From Mesorhizobium sp. (lineage in GTDB: Bacteria > Pseudomonadota > Alphaproteobacteria > Rhizobiales > Rhizobiaceae), in NCBI GenBank assembly GCA_004020315.1, contig SAQG01000040.1:1-55556 (forward strand): 55,556 bases of DNA, given 5' to 3'. The translations under genes and the position numbers were made by a program. Each line of letters starts with the position of its first letter. Within the stretch, counting starts at the first letter, position 1. This document shows, in pieces, positions 45,089 through 53,579 of this stretch. A model generated the notes under the pieces. That model ran no database searches, was not told where the DNA came from, and was given only the letters and a program-made list of their open reading frames with translations.

Positions 45089-47288
45089 GTGCCCCGCCAT
45101 TCCGCGCTTTTCGTCCTGACGGCAGCGCTTGCTGCCTCCGTTTCGCTGCCGGCCCATGCCGACATGATGTTCAACCGGGTCGCGAGCTTCGCGGTCGCCG
45201 GAAACCTCCCGGCGGACGTCGAGAAGACCACGCCGACTTTCGTCCGAGATCATCACGGCGAGCGAAGACGGCATGACGCTGGTTTATTCCGACAGCCCGC
45301 TCGGTGCAGTCGGCTTCATCGACATCGCTGACCCCAAGGCGCCCAAGGCCGGCGGCATCGTCAAGATCGACGGCGAGCCGACCTCGGTTGTGGTCATCGG
45401 CGGCAAGGTGCTGGCCGGCGTCAACACGTCGGAGAACAAAGCCAAGCCTTCGGGCAATCTTACCGTCATCGATCTCGCCTCCAAGGCGATCGAAAGCACC
45501 TGCGACCTCGGCGGCCAGCCTGACTCGCTGGCGTTCAGCAAGGACGGCAAGTTCCTGGCCATCGCCATCGAGAACGAGCGCGACGAGGAACTGAACGACG
45601 GAGAAATTCCGCAGATGCCGGCGGGCGACCTCAAGATCTTCGCCCTTGCCGAAGGCCAGCCTGATTGCGCGACGATGAAAACCGTCAACCTGGCGGGCAT
45701 TGCCGAGGTCGCGGCGGAAGATCCGGAGCCGGAATTCGTTGCCTTCAACGAGGCCGGCGAGATAGCGGTCACGCTGCAGGAAAACAACCACATCGCCGTC
45801 GTCAAAGCCGAAACCGGCGCGATCGTCACCCACTTCTCCGCAGGCTCCGTCGCGCTGGACAAGATCGACACCAAGAAGAACGGCGCCTTGTCCTTCGATG
45901 GCAAAATGGAAAACGTCGCGCGCGAACCCGACGCCGTGAAATGGCTCGACAATGACCGTCTCGTCGTCGCCAACGAAGGCGACTACAAGGGCGGCTCGCG
46001 CGGCCTCACAATCTTCACCAAGAAGGGCGAGGTTCTCTACGAATCGGGTCCATCCTTCGAGTACCAGGTCGCCAATGCCGGCCATTATCCCGACGACCGC
46101 AACAAGAAGGGCATCGAGCCGGAAGGTCTCGAGACCGGCGCGTTCAGCGAAGACAGACTGGTTTTCGTCGCTTCGGAGCGTGGCTCCGTTGTCGGCGTCT
46201 ACAAGGACACGGGTGCCGAGCCTCAGTTTGTTCAGATCCTGCCGTCCGGCATCGGCCCGGAAGGCCTGGTCGCGATCCCTTCGCGCAATCTCCTGGTCAC
46301 CGCCAACGAGGCCGACCTGGTCGAGGACGGGCTCGCCCGCTCGCATGTCATGATCTACGAGCGCTCCGAGGGTCCCGCCACCTACCCGATGATCACGGCA
46401 AAGCTCACGGCAGACGGCACGCCGCTCGGCTGGGGTGCGCTTTCGGCGCTCGCGGCCGGCGACACTGCCGGCAAGCTGTTCGCGGCCTCGGACTCGTTCT
46501 ACGCCAACGCGCCGTCGATCTTCGAGATCGATGCCACGCAGACGCCGGCGCTGATCACCGGCAAGACCATCGTCACGCGTGGCGGCCATCCCGCACAGAA
46601 GCTCGATATCGAAGGTCTTGTCGGCGACAGTGAAGGCGGTTTCTGGCTGGCCAATGAAGGCGACCCGGCAAAGCTCGTCCCGCACGCCATCCTGCGCGTC
46701 GACGACAAGGGCGAGATCAAGCAGGAAATCGGCTTCCCGATGGAACTGCTCGCCCACCAGACCCGCTTCGGTCTCGAAGGCATCACCACCATCGGCGAGG
46801 GCGACGACCTGACGCTGGTGATGGCGGTGCAGCGCGAATGGGCCGACGATCCGAAAAACCAGGTCAAGCTTTTGGCCTACAAGCCGAAGGCCAAGGAATG
46901 GTCGGCGGTGCGCTACCCGCTCGAAGCGACCGAAGCTGGCTGGATGGGCCTGTCGGAGATCACCACGCATGACGGCAAGCTCTACATCCTCGAGCGCGAC
47001 AACCAGATCGGCGATCTGGCCAAGGTAAAGCGCATCTATTCGGTGGCGCTCGACGCCTTCAAACCTGTCAAGCTCGGTGGCGAACTGCCATTGGTCGAAA
47101 AGACGCTGGTACGCGACATCGTCGGCGACCTGAAATCAGCCACCAGCGGCTATGTCGTCGACAAGGTCGAAGGTTTCACCATCGACAAGAACGGCGACAT
47201 CTTCGTCGCCACCGACAATGACGGCGTCGATGATTCTTCCGGCGAAACGCTGTTTCTCCGCTTGGGCAACATCAGCGCCGTGAACTGA
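45089..47288 (+). pseudogene. Secreted phytase/esterase-like beta-propeller protein, frameshifted
   Basis: From GTG 45089 (AGGAG nine bases upstream) a signal peptide (HSALFVLTAALAASVSLPAH) leads into FNRVASFAVAGNLPADVEKT. At 45237-45240 there is one extra T. The sense then continues in the next frame as SSEIITASEDG, joining MTLVYSDSPLGAVGFIDIAD and about 670 more residues to TGA 47288. The first half looks like an LVIVD/YVTN propeller. The second half matches the esterase-like activity of phytase family (KGIEPEGLETGAF, LDIEGLVGDSEGGFWLANEG). With the T removed the gene is full length, so the damage may be a recent mutation or a consensus error. It is the likely target of the Pho box upstream. 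Confidence 0.8.
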
Positions 47289-47308
47289 GGAGTAGAGGGC
47301 AGTTCGTC

Positions 47309-47334
47309 CTTCTCCCCACAATAAGGGAGAAGGG
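47309..47334. repeat. Short 'ccttctccc' palindromic repeat
   Basis: A 9-bp perfect stem (47309-47317 ccttctccc with 47326-47334 gggagaagg) lies between the phytase-like gene and hicB. It shares the ttctccc/gggagaa arms of the palindromes at 55381-55408 and 55473-55508, so it is a member of one repeat family. It may also terminate both converging genes. Confidence 0.6.
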
Positions 47335-47345
47335 AGCGCGCTTTG

Positions 47346-47552
47346 CTAAGCTTCTACATATTCCGCTAGGCTGACACCTTTGGGCACATCCAGCCCATCG
47401 GCACGCAAGCCTTCGATATGAAAGCGTATTGCATCGCGAATTTCGGTTTCCACTTCAGGCACCGTCGCACCGGTCGCGATGCAGCCGGGTAGGTCTGGCA
47501 CATACGCAGAAAAATTGTTTCCGGCTTTTTCGATCACCACCGCGTAACGCAT
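47346..47552 (-). CDS. hicB: HicB-type antitoxin
   Basis: The 68-residue protein is a degenerate RNase-H-like HicB domain: RYAVVIEKAGNNFSAYVPDL followed by PGCIATGATVPEVETEIRDA. It lacks a C-terminal DNA-binding helix-turn-helix or ribbon-helix-helix domain, so any autorepression would depend on another protein. It lies four bases after hicA on the same strand, in the toxin-first order usual for this family. Confidence 0.9.
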   Translation of the reverse strand: MRYAVVIEKAGNNFSAYVPDLPGCIATGATVPEVETEIRDAIRFHIEGLRADGLDVPKGVSLAEYVEA

Positions 47553-47556
47553 ACCA

Positions 47557-47757
47557 TCACTCCTTTAAACCGGACTGCTTGAGGATGCTATTCAGTGTTC
47601 CCGGTGCAACCTCGTCAGACAGCTTGCCGGCCACTGTGACGCGGCCGGCTTTGATTTCATGCTTATATTGGCGATGACTGCCCTTGGTTGCAACCAGGTA
47701 CCAGCCGTCGGTCTCCAGCAGGCGGATAACTTCGCGGACCGTGAGCCGAGGCGGCAT
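47557..47757 (-). CDS. hicA: HicA-type mRNA interferase toxin
   Basis: The 66-residue double-stranded-RNA-binding-like toxin has the conserved G-S-H in VATKGSHRQYKHEIKAGRVT and the front VREVIRLLETDGWYL. HicA cleaves mRNA and tmRNA when free of HicB. It starts only five bases after the nrdJ stop codon on the same strand, so it is probably made from the nrdJ transcript unless an internal promoter exists. The key histidine is present, so the toxin looks intact. Confidence 0.93.
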   Translation of the reverse strand: MPPRLTVREVIRLLETDGWYLVATKGSHRQYKHEIKAGRVTVAGKLSDEVAPGTLNSILKQSGLKE

Positions 47758-47762
47758 TAATC

Positions 47763-50700
47763 TCAGCTACACCCGCTCGTAGCTCCACAAGTATCGCACT
47801 TCTCACACGTCCCGTTCCGCACCATCGTAAAATTCTGGCACTCGGAGCAGGAATTGCCGGTGTAGCCCTGGAGCAGCGATTTGGCGCGGCGGTCGGCGGC
47901 TAGTTTCTTCGCCTCGGCCGCCTCGAGGGCTGCGGCGTCGGTGAACAGCGCCGCTGTGGCGTCCGAAGCCTCGGAAGCAGCGCCCGCCGCCTCCTCGAAG
48001 GCGATGTCCTCGATCAACTCCTTTGCCCGCTCCTCGTAATCGCGCTTGTAGGCGGTGGCTTCGTCGCTGGCCGGCTTCAGCGCCAGCACGTTGGAGCCGG
48101 AGAATGCCGTCGGCGCGGAGCGGGCGCTGGACGAGCCCGAACCGCCAAAGCCCTTCGGATCGTTGCCGCTCACCCTCGACACCAGTTTCACCGGCGAGGC
48201 GCCGCGGGTCAGGCCCTTAGAAACGGCGTCGGTCTTGCCTTCGCTGATGCCGCGGCCAAGTGCCGTGTTGGAGAAGTCCGACTGGTCGACATGGGCGAGG
48301 TCGTTGCGGCCGAGGTAGGAGATGGCGAGTTCGCGGAACACGTAATCGAGGATCGACGTCGCGCTCTTGATGGCATCGTTGCCCTGCACCATGCCGGCCG
48401 GCTCGAACTTGGTGAAGGTGAAGGCGTGCACATATTCGTCGAGCGGCACGCCATATTGCAGGCCGAGCGAGATGGCGATGGCGAAATTGTTGAGAAGGCC
48501 GCGCAAGGTCGCGCCCTCCTTGTTCATGTCGATGAAGATCTCGCCGAGACGGCCATCGTCATATTCGCCGGTGCGCAGGAAGATGGTGTTGCCGCCGATC
48601 TTGGCCTTCTGTGTGTAGCCTTTGCGGCGAGACGGCAGCTTCTCCTGCTCGCGCGAGACGCGCTCGATGATGCGCTCGACGATCCGCTCGGTGATCTGAG
48701 CGGCGCGCTGTGAAGCCGGTGCCGCGATCAGCTGTTCGACGGCATCGTCCTCGTCGTCTTCGACGTCGGCAAGCAGCGAGGCGTTGAGCGGCTGCGAGAG
48801 CTTCGAGCCGTCGCGATAGAGCGCGTTGGCCTTCAGCGCCAGCTTCCACGACAGCATGTAGGCGCCCTTGGCGTCTTCCACCGTCGCGTCGTTCGGCATG
48901 TTGATGGTCTTGGAAATGGCGCCGGAGATGAAGGGCTGGGCCGCCGCCATCATCTGGATGTGGCTGTTGATCGACAGCGAACGCTTGCCGATCTTGCCGC
49001 ACGGGCTGGCGCAGTCGAACACGGGCAAATGTTCGGCCTTCAGGAATGGCGCGCCTTCCAGCGTCATCGCACCACAGACATGGATGTTGGCGGCTTCGAT
49101 ATCCTTCTTCGAGAAGCCAAGCGCCGGCAGCATCTCGAACGAGAAATCGTTGAGCTGCTCGTCGGTGAAGCCAAACGTCTCCTTCACCCAGTCCGCACCC
49201 AGCGTCCACTGGTTGAAGACGAACTTGATGTCGAAGGCCGACTTCAATGCTGCGTTAAGTGCCGCGATCTTGTCGTCGGTAAAACCTTTTGCCTTGAGCG
49301 AGCCGGGGTTGACGGCGGGCGCCTGGTTCAGATTGCCGTGGCCGACCGCATAGGCCTCGATCTCGGCGATCTGCGCTTCCGAATAGCCGAGCGTACGCAG
49401 CGCTTCCGGGACAGCGCGGTTGATGATCTTGAAATAGCCGCCGCCGGCCAGCTTCTTGAACTTGACCAGCGCGAAGTCGGGCTCGATGCCGGTGGTGTCG
49501 CAATCCATGACCAGGCCGATCGTGCCGGTCGGCGCGATCACGGTCGCCTGCGCATTGCGGTAGCCATGCTCCTCGCCGAGCTCGATGGCGCGGTCCCAGG
49601 CGGCCTTGGCATGCTCGGCGAGCTCCTGCTGCTTGAGGTCCGAGGCGACCAGCGGCACCGGGTTGACGGCGAGCTTCTCGTAGCCGTCCCTTTCGCCATA
49701 GGCCGCGCGGCGATGGTTGCGCATGACGCGCAGCATGTTCTGCGCATTTCGGTCGTAGTCGGGGAAGGCGCCGAGCTCGGCGGCCATTTCGGCCGAGGTG
49801 GCATAGGCCGTGCCGGTCATAACAGCGGTGAGTGCTGCGCAGATGGCGCGGCCCTCGTCGGAATCATAGGGAATGCCTGATGTCATCAGCAGGCCGCCAA
49901 TATTGGCGTAGCCGAGGCCGAGCGTGCGGTATTCGTAGGAGAGCTTGGCGATCTCCTTCGACGGGAACTGCGCCATCATGACGGAAATTTCCAGCACGAT
50001 GGTCCACAGCCGAACCGTGTGCTCGTAGGCTGATATGTCGATGGTGCCGTCCGCGTTGCGGTAGGGCAGCAGGTTGATCGACGCGAGGTTGCAGGCGGTG
50101 TCGTCGAGGAACATGTATTCCGAGCACGGGTTGGACGCCCGGATCGGACCGGCTGCGGCGCAGGTATGCCAGTCGTTCATCGTCGTGTTGAAGTGCAGGC
50201 CCGGATCGGCCGACGCCCAGGCGGCGTAGCCGATCTTTTCCCAAAGATCCCTGGCCTTCAACGTCTTCAGCACCTTGCCGTCTTTGCGGGCGGTGAGATG
50301 CCAGTCGCCGTCCTGCTCTACGGCGCGCAGGAAATCGTCCTTCAGCGAGACCGAATTGTTGGAGTTCTGGCCCGAAACGGTGAGGTAGGCATCCGAATCC
50401 CAGTCGGTGTCGTAGGTCTTGAACGACATCGAGGTGTAGCCCTGCTTGGCGAACTGGATGACGCGGTAGATGTAGTTCTCCGGCACCCCGTCCTTCTTGG
50501 CCAGCTTGATCTCGCGCTTCAGCGCGGTGTTGATCGCCGGGTCGAAGCAATCGTCGTCCTGGCCTTCGCAGTTGATGCAGGCCTTCATGATCGCTTCGAG
50601 GTGCTTCTTGACGATCTTGGAGCCGGTGACCAGCGAGGCGACCTTCTGCTCTTCATTGACCTTCCAGTCGATGAATTCCTCGATATCGGGATGGTCGGCG

Positions 50701-51551
50701 TCGACGATGACCATCTTTGCGGCGCGGCGCGTCGTGCCGCCCGACTTGATGGCGCCCGCCGCGCGGTCGCCGATCTTGAGGAAGCTCATCAGGCCCGACG
50801 AGCGGCCGCCGCCGGACAGCTTTTCGCCTTCGCCGCGCAGGAACGAGAAGTTGGAGCCGGTGCCGGAGCCGTATTTGAACAGGCGCGCTTCACGCACCCA
50901 CAGGTCCATGATGCCGCCTTCGTTGACGAGATCGTCCTGCACGCCCTGGATGAAGCAGGCATGCGGCTGCGGATGCTCGTAGGAAGACTTCGACTTGGTC
51001 AGCTTGCCGGTGAACGGGTCGACATAGAAATGGCCCTGGCTCGGGCCGTCGATGCCATAGGCCCAGTGCAGGCCGGTGTTGAACCATTGCGGCGAGTTCG
51101 GTGCAACGCGCTGGGTGGCCAGCATATAGGCGAGCTCGTCGCGGAAGGCGCGCGCATCTTCCTCCGACTTGAAGTAGCCGCCCTTCCAGCCCCAATACGT
51201 CCAGGTGCCGGCGAGGCGGTCGAAGACCTGGCGGGCGTCGATCTCGGAGCCGTAGCGCTCGGCCTCGGGCAGTTTTGCCAGTTCGGCCTCGTCGGCAACG
51301 GAGCGCCACAGGAAGGAGGGGACGTCATTCTCCTCGACTTTCTTCAGCCGTGCCGGCACGCCGGCCTTGCGGAAATATTTCTGCGCCAGGATGTCGGCGG
51401 CAACCTGGCTGAATTGCGCCGGCACGTCGATATTGTCCAAGCGGAACACCACCGAGCCATCCGGATTCTTGATCTCCGAAAGCGCCTTGCGGAATTCGAT
51501 CTCCGCATAAGCCGATTGCCCTTGCTTGGTGAAACGACGCTCGATGCGCAT
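47763..51551 (-). CDS. nrdJ: Adenosylcobalamin-dependent ribonucleotide reductase (class II)
   Basis: NrdJ reduces ribonucleotides to deoxyribonucleotides with an adenosylcobalamin radical, independent of oxygen. The 1262-residue protein has the long two-part form. Motifs are SGTGSNFSFLRGEGEKLSGG, the active-site region ASNPCSEYMFLDDTACNLAS, IAPTGTIGLVMDCDTTGIEP and a C-terminal zinc-ribbon-like tail (NSCSECQNFTMVRNGTCEKC, then CGATSGC) that carries the reducing cysteines. A pair of NrdR-like boxes lies about 240-280 bases upstream of the ATG at 51551. No cobalamin riboswitch was found in the leader. The hicAB pair follows directly. Confidence 0.97.
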   Translation of the reverse strand: MRIERRFTKQGQSAYAEIEFRKALSEIKNPDGSVVFRLDNIDVPAQFSQVAADILAQKYFRKAGVPARLKKVEENDVPSFLWRSVADEAELAKLPEAERYGSEIDARQVFDRLAGTWTYWGWKGGYFKSEEDARAFRDELAYMLATQRVAPNSPQWFNTGLHWAYGIDGPSQGHFYVDPFTGKLTKSKSSYEHPQPHACFIQGVQDDLVNEGGIMDLWVREARLFKYGSGTGSNFSFLRGEGEKLSGGGRSSGLMSFLKIGDRAAGAIKSGGTTRRAAKMVIVDADHPDIEEFIDWKVNEEQKVASLVTGSKIVKKHLEAIMKACINCEGQDDDCFDPAINTALKREIKLAKKDGVPENYIYRVIQFAKQGYTSMSFKTYDTDWDSDAYLTVSGQNSNNSVSLKDDFLRAVEQDGDWHLTARKDGKVLKTLKARDLWEKIGYAAWASADPGLHFNTTMNDWHTCAAAGPIRASNPCSEYMFLDDTACNLASINLLPYRNADGTIDISAYEHTVRLWTIVLEISVMMAQFPSKEIAKLSYEYRTLGLGYANIGGLLMTSGIPYDSDEGRAICAALTAVMTGTAYATSAEMAAELGAFPDYDRNAQNMLRVMRNHRRAAYGERDGYEKLAVNPVPLVASDLKQQELAEHAKAAWDRAIELGEEHGYRNAQATVIAPTGTIGLVMDCDTTGIEPDFALVKFKKLAGGGYFKIINRAVPEALRTLGYSEAQIAEIEAYAVGHGNLNQAPAVNPGSLKAKGFTDDKIAALNAALKSAFDIKFVFNQWTLGADWVKETFGFTDEQLNDFSFEMLPALGFSKKDIEAANIHVCGAMTLEGAPFLKAEHLPVFDCASPCGKIGKRSLSINSHIQMMAAAQPFISGAISKTINMPNDATVEDAKGAYMLSWKLALKANALYRDGSKLSQPLNASLLADVEDDEDDAVEQLIAAPASQRAAQITERIVERIIERVSREQEKLPSRRKGYTQKAKIGGNTIFLRTGEYDDGRLGEIFIDMNKEGATLRGLLNNFAIAISLGLQYGVPLDEYVHAFTFTKFEPAGMVQGNDAIKSATSILDYVFRELAISYLGRNDLAHVDQSDFSNTALGRGISEGKTDAVSKGLTRGASPVKLVSRVSGNDPKGFGGSGSSSARSAPTAFSGSNVLALKPASDEATAYKRDYEERAKELIEDIAFEEAAGAASEASDATAALFTDAAALEAAEAKKLAADRRAKSLLQGYTGNSCSECQNFTMVRNGTCEKCDTCGATSGCS

Positions 51552-51786
51552 TGGTCCGATCCCTTGCTTGTCTATATATAGCGCCTTTCCCAGGGGATTT
51601 CTGCCCCCTTGGCGAAACGCGCATGTCCGCCGTTTGCCGGCCTTAGAAAACGGCCGGCTCCTTTTTCACAGCCTCCGCCGCCCTGCTGGTCAAACTCCTT
51701 GCGAAGTACCTGTCCAACGCGCCAGCGAACCCTGCGGGTCCCTCAAAACTGAAGTTTTTTTCGACTCCCTCAATCGAGGGAAGTTC

Positions 51787-51831
51787 ACATTATCTAGCGT
51801 CGAACCTACCTGCAAACGCTAAATATAGTGT
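51787..51831 (-). promoter_or_regulatory. Pair of NrdR-like boxes upstream of nrdJ
   Basis: Two sites with centres exactly 31 bp apart (three helical turns) match the NrdR pattern ACAC-WATAT-TTGT. They are 51787-51800 (acattatctagcgt, 10 of 14) and 51818-51831 (gctaaatatagtgt, 11 of 14 in reverse sense). NrdR represses ribonucleotide reductase genes at paired boxes with this spacing. Confidence 0.55.
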
Positions 51832-52060
51832 TAACAGACAATTTATTCCAGCCCGACACTTTTCCCTTTCGTCCCCAAAACCCCACAATCCCAACGCTTC
51901 CGCCAGCCTCGTAACCAGGCGGGAATGCGGCCAAAACGCACATAATCCGGGAAAAAGACCGGGCTCGAAACTTTCCGGTCGCGCTCTCAACAGGGGCGCA
52001 TGGCCTATAAAAGGCGACTCGTTTTGCGCCGTCAAGGATTCGTTTGCGTAGCTTTTGTGA

Positions 52061-52093
52061 CCCCAATATCTTGTGTGTCACATATGTGGATAA
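52061..52093. promoter_or_regulatory. NrdR-like site next to a perfect DnaA box
   Basis: ccccaatatcttgtgt (52061-52076) resembles an NrdR box. Nine bases on, TGTGGATAA (52085-52093) is the exact complement of the DnaA box TTATCCACA, overlapping the palindrome cacatatgtg (52079-52088). This is a single DnaA box without a cluster, so it is regulatory at most and not an origin. Confidence 0.4.
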
Positions 52094-52245
52094 CGGGGAT
52101 AGAAAGTGGGCGCGGGGGACTTCGATTTTACCCACGCGCAGGCAATCGTCCGCGACAAGACATGGCAAGCCTGCCAAGCCGATTCCCCGACTTCACGAAC
52201 ATCGACGGAGGATGTGCGGCTTTGGCCGGCGCGCCTAGGTCTTGC

Positions 52246-52734
52246 TCAGTAGAATTTGTGCGGGTCGGCGCAGAAATAGGCGATGATCTGGCCAAGGTCC
52301 GGCTCGTTGACCATCCGCACTGCCTCGGCAGGGCTGACCCATTTGCGGGTGCGGGACCGCTTTTCCTTCCACCGGTCGGCGATCTTGTCGACCTGCAGTG
52401 GAAATACCAGAACTTCGCAAGGCACTTCCTCGCCGGAAGCCAATGCCTTGGCATAGAAGTAGCGGCCGGCTTCGTGGTGGGAGATCGTGCCGCGCAGTCC
52501 GGCTTCCTCGCCGGCCTCGCGCGCCGCCGCTTCGCAAAGCAGTTCCTTGGCCTCAGGCCAGCCCTTGGGAAGCACCCAGCGGCCGGTATCGCGGCTGGTG
52601 ATCAGCATGATCTCGACGCCATGCCCGGTATCGCGCCAGGGCAACGCTGCAACCTGCAGGCGGCACGGTGCTGCGCCGAAGAGCCGCTGAACCCTTTCGG
52701 CCAAATGGTTGTGTGTTGCTGGCCTCGTCAACAT
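52246..52734 (-). CDS. Nudix hydrolase
   Basis: The 162-residue protein has a complete Nudix box, GWPEAKELLCEAAAREAGEE plus AGL (residues about 58-80, G-x5-E-x7-REAxEExG), and the surrounding GRWVLPKG strand. The class resembles diphosphoinositol-polyphosphate-type or general nucleotide-diphosphate hydrolases in rhizobia. The substrate may be an NDP-linked compound or a damaged nucleotide. The product ends before the long nrdJ regulatory region. Confidence 0.9.
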   Translation of the reverse strand: MLTRPATHNHLAERVQRLFGAAPCRLQVAALPWRDTGHGVEIMLITSRDTGRWVLPKGWPEAKELLCEAAAREAGEEAGLRGTISHHEAGRYFYAKALASGEEVPCEVLVFPLQVDKIADRWKEKRSRTRKWVSPAEAVRMVNEPDLGQIIAYFCADPHKFY

Positions 52735-52932
52735 CGGAGAAGCTTGCCCCAGCTTCCAGAATCATCTGCCGTCTCGTGAATCTTACGGCTAATCGTAAGC
52801 AATAAAAGTAAAAAACCTCATACGGACTGATTAACCACACCACGAGGCGTCTATTCAGGAAATATCGTGCGCCGCGGCACTCTTTCAAGAAGCGCTCGCC
52901 GGCATGTCGGGAGAAAAAGCAGTCGCCGCGAA

Positions 52933-53433
52933 TCAGCCGATGTGGTCGTCGGCGATCGGCTTCTGGTAGGTGAAGCCCATATCCCACGGAAAATAGATCC
53001 AGGTGTCCTGGCTGACCTCGGTGACGAAGGTGTCGACCAGCGGCCTGCCTTTCGGCTTGGCATAGACGGTGGCGAAATGCGCCTTGGGCATCATGGCGCG
53101 CACGATGCCCGCGGTCTTACCGGTGTCGGTGAGGTCGTCGATGATCAGCACGCCGGCGCCGTCATCGGCGAGCAGTCCCGGCGTGACCTCCTTCAGCACC
53201 TGCAGCTGCCCCTGGCTGGTGTAGTCGTGATAGGAGGCGACGCAAACCGTCTCGATGACCCGGATGCCGAGTTCACGCGAGATGATGGCGGCCGGAACCA
53301 GGCCGCCGCGTGTGATGCAGACGATCGCTTTCCATTGGCCTTTGTTGGCGCCGGCAAGCCGCCAGGCGAGCGCACGTGCGTCGCGGTGGAACTGATCCCA
53401 GGAGACGGGAAAGGCCTTTTCGGGAAGGGACAT
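52933..53433 (-). CDS. gpt: Xanthine-guanine phosphoribosyltransferase
   Basis: Gpt salvages xanthine and guanine (and hypoxanthine weakly) with PRPP to make XMP and GMP. The 166-residue protein has CITRGGLVPAAIISRELGIR and the PRPP-binding loop GVLIIDDLTDTGKT near residues 105-120, as well as VYAKPKGRPLVDTFVTEVSQ. It starts at ATG 53433 (weak ribosome site), and 14 extra residues of the longer frame are unconserved. It complements the de novo purine genes elsewhere in the window but is not linked to them. Confidence 0.93.
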   Translation of the reverse strand: MSLPEKAFPVSWDQFHRDARALAWRLAGANKGQWKAIVCITRGGLVPAAIISRELGIRVIETVCVASYHDYTSQGQLQVLKEVTPGLLADDGAGVLIIDDLTDTGKTAGIVRAMMPKAHFATVYAKPKGRPLVDTFVTEVSQDTWIYFPWDMGFTYQKPIADDHIG

Positions 53434-53579
53434 TTTTCTGCGCACTCCGCAGCGCGCGAGATCGCGCGCAGACACTTGAAGGAATGCGCGCGGAATTAAC
53501 TGGAAAGCCTTGGCCTTGGCAAGGGCGGCGGCAAGCGATCGCTGTGGACTCGCCCGTTGTGGGCTTGCACGTTGCGGAT

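Larger units (their letters stand above)
51552..52245. other. nrdJ upstream region (694 bases without a gene)
   Basis: No gene is supported on either strand; short open frames here lack family motifs. The region holds a ctatatatag palindrome (51572-51581), a GC-rich stem gccggcc/ggccggc (51636-51642 with 51652-51658, T-rich afterwards on the plus strand), a pair of NrdR-like boxes (51787-51831), a further NrdR-like site (52061-52076) and a perfect DnaA box (52085-52093). I looked for the B12-box pattern of cobalamin riboswitches on the minus strand and did not find one. Confidence 0.6.

Noticed and set aside
45171..46970. 599-residue minus-strand open frame
   Set aside because: Antisense to the phytase-like gene, low-complexity charged composition, no ribosome site.
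51636..51670. Terminator-like stem on the plus strand upstream of nrdJ
   Set aside because: The stem and T run look good, but no plus-strand gene or promoter leads into it, so it is listed only as part of the leader region.
52079..52093. Replication origin signal
   Set aside because: Only one DnaA box, no AT-rich unwinding region and no origin-linked genes nearby.
51552..52245. Cobalamin riboswitch in the nrdJ leader
   Set aside because: A B12-dependent reductase could have one, but no B12-box or GCCACTG-type core was found on the minus strand.
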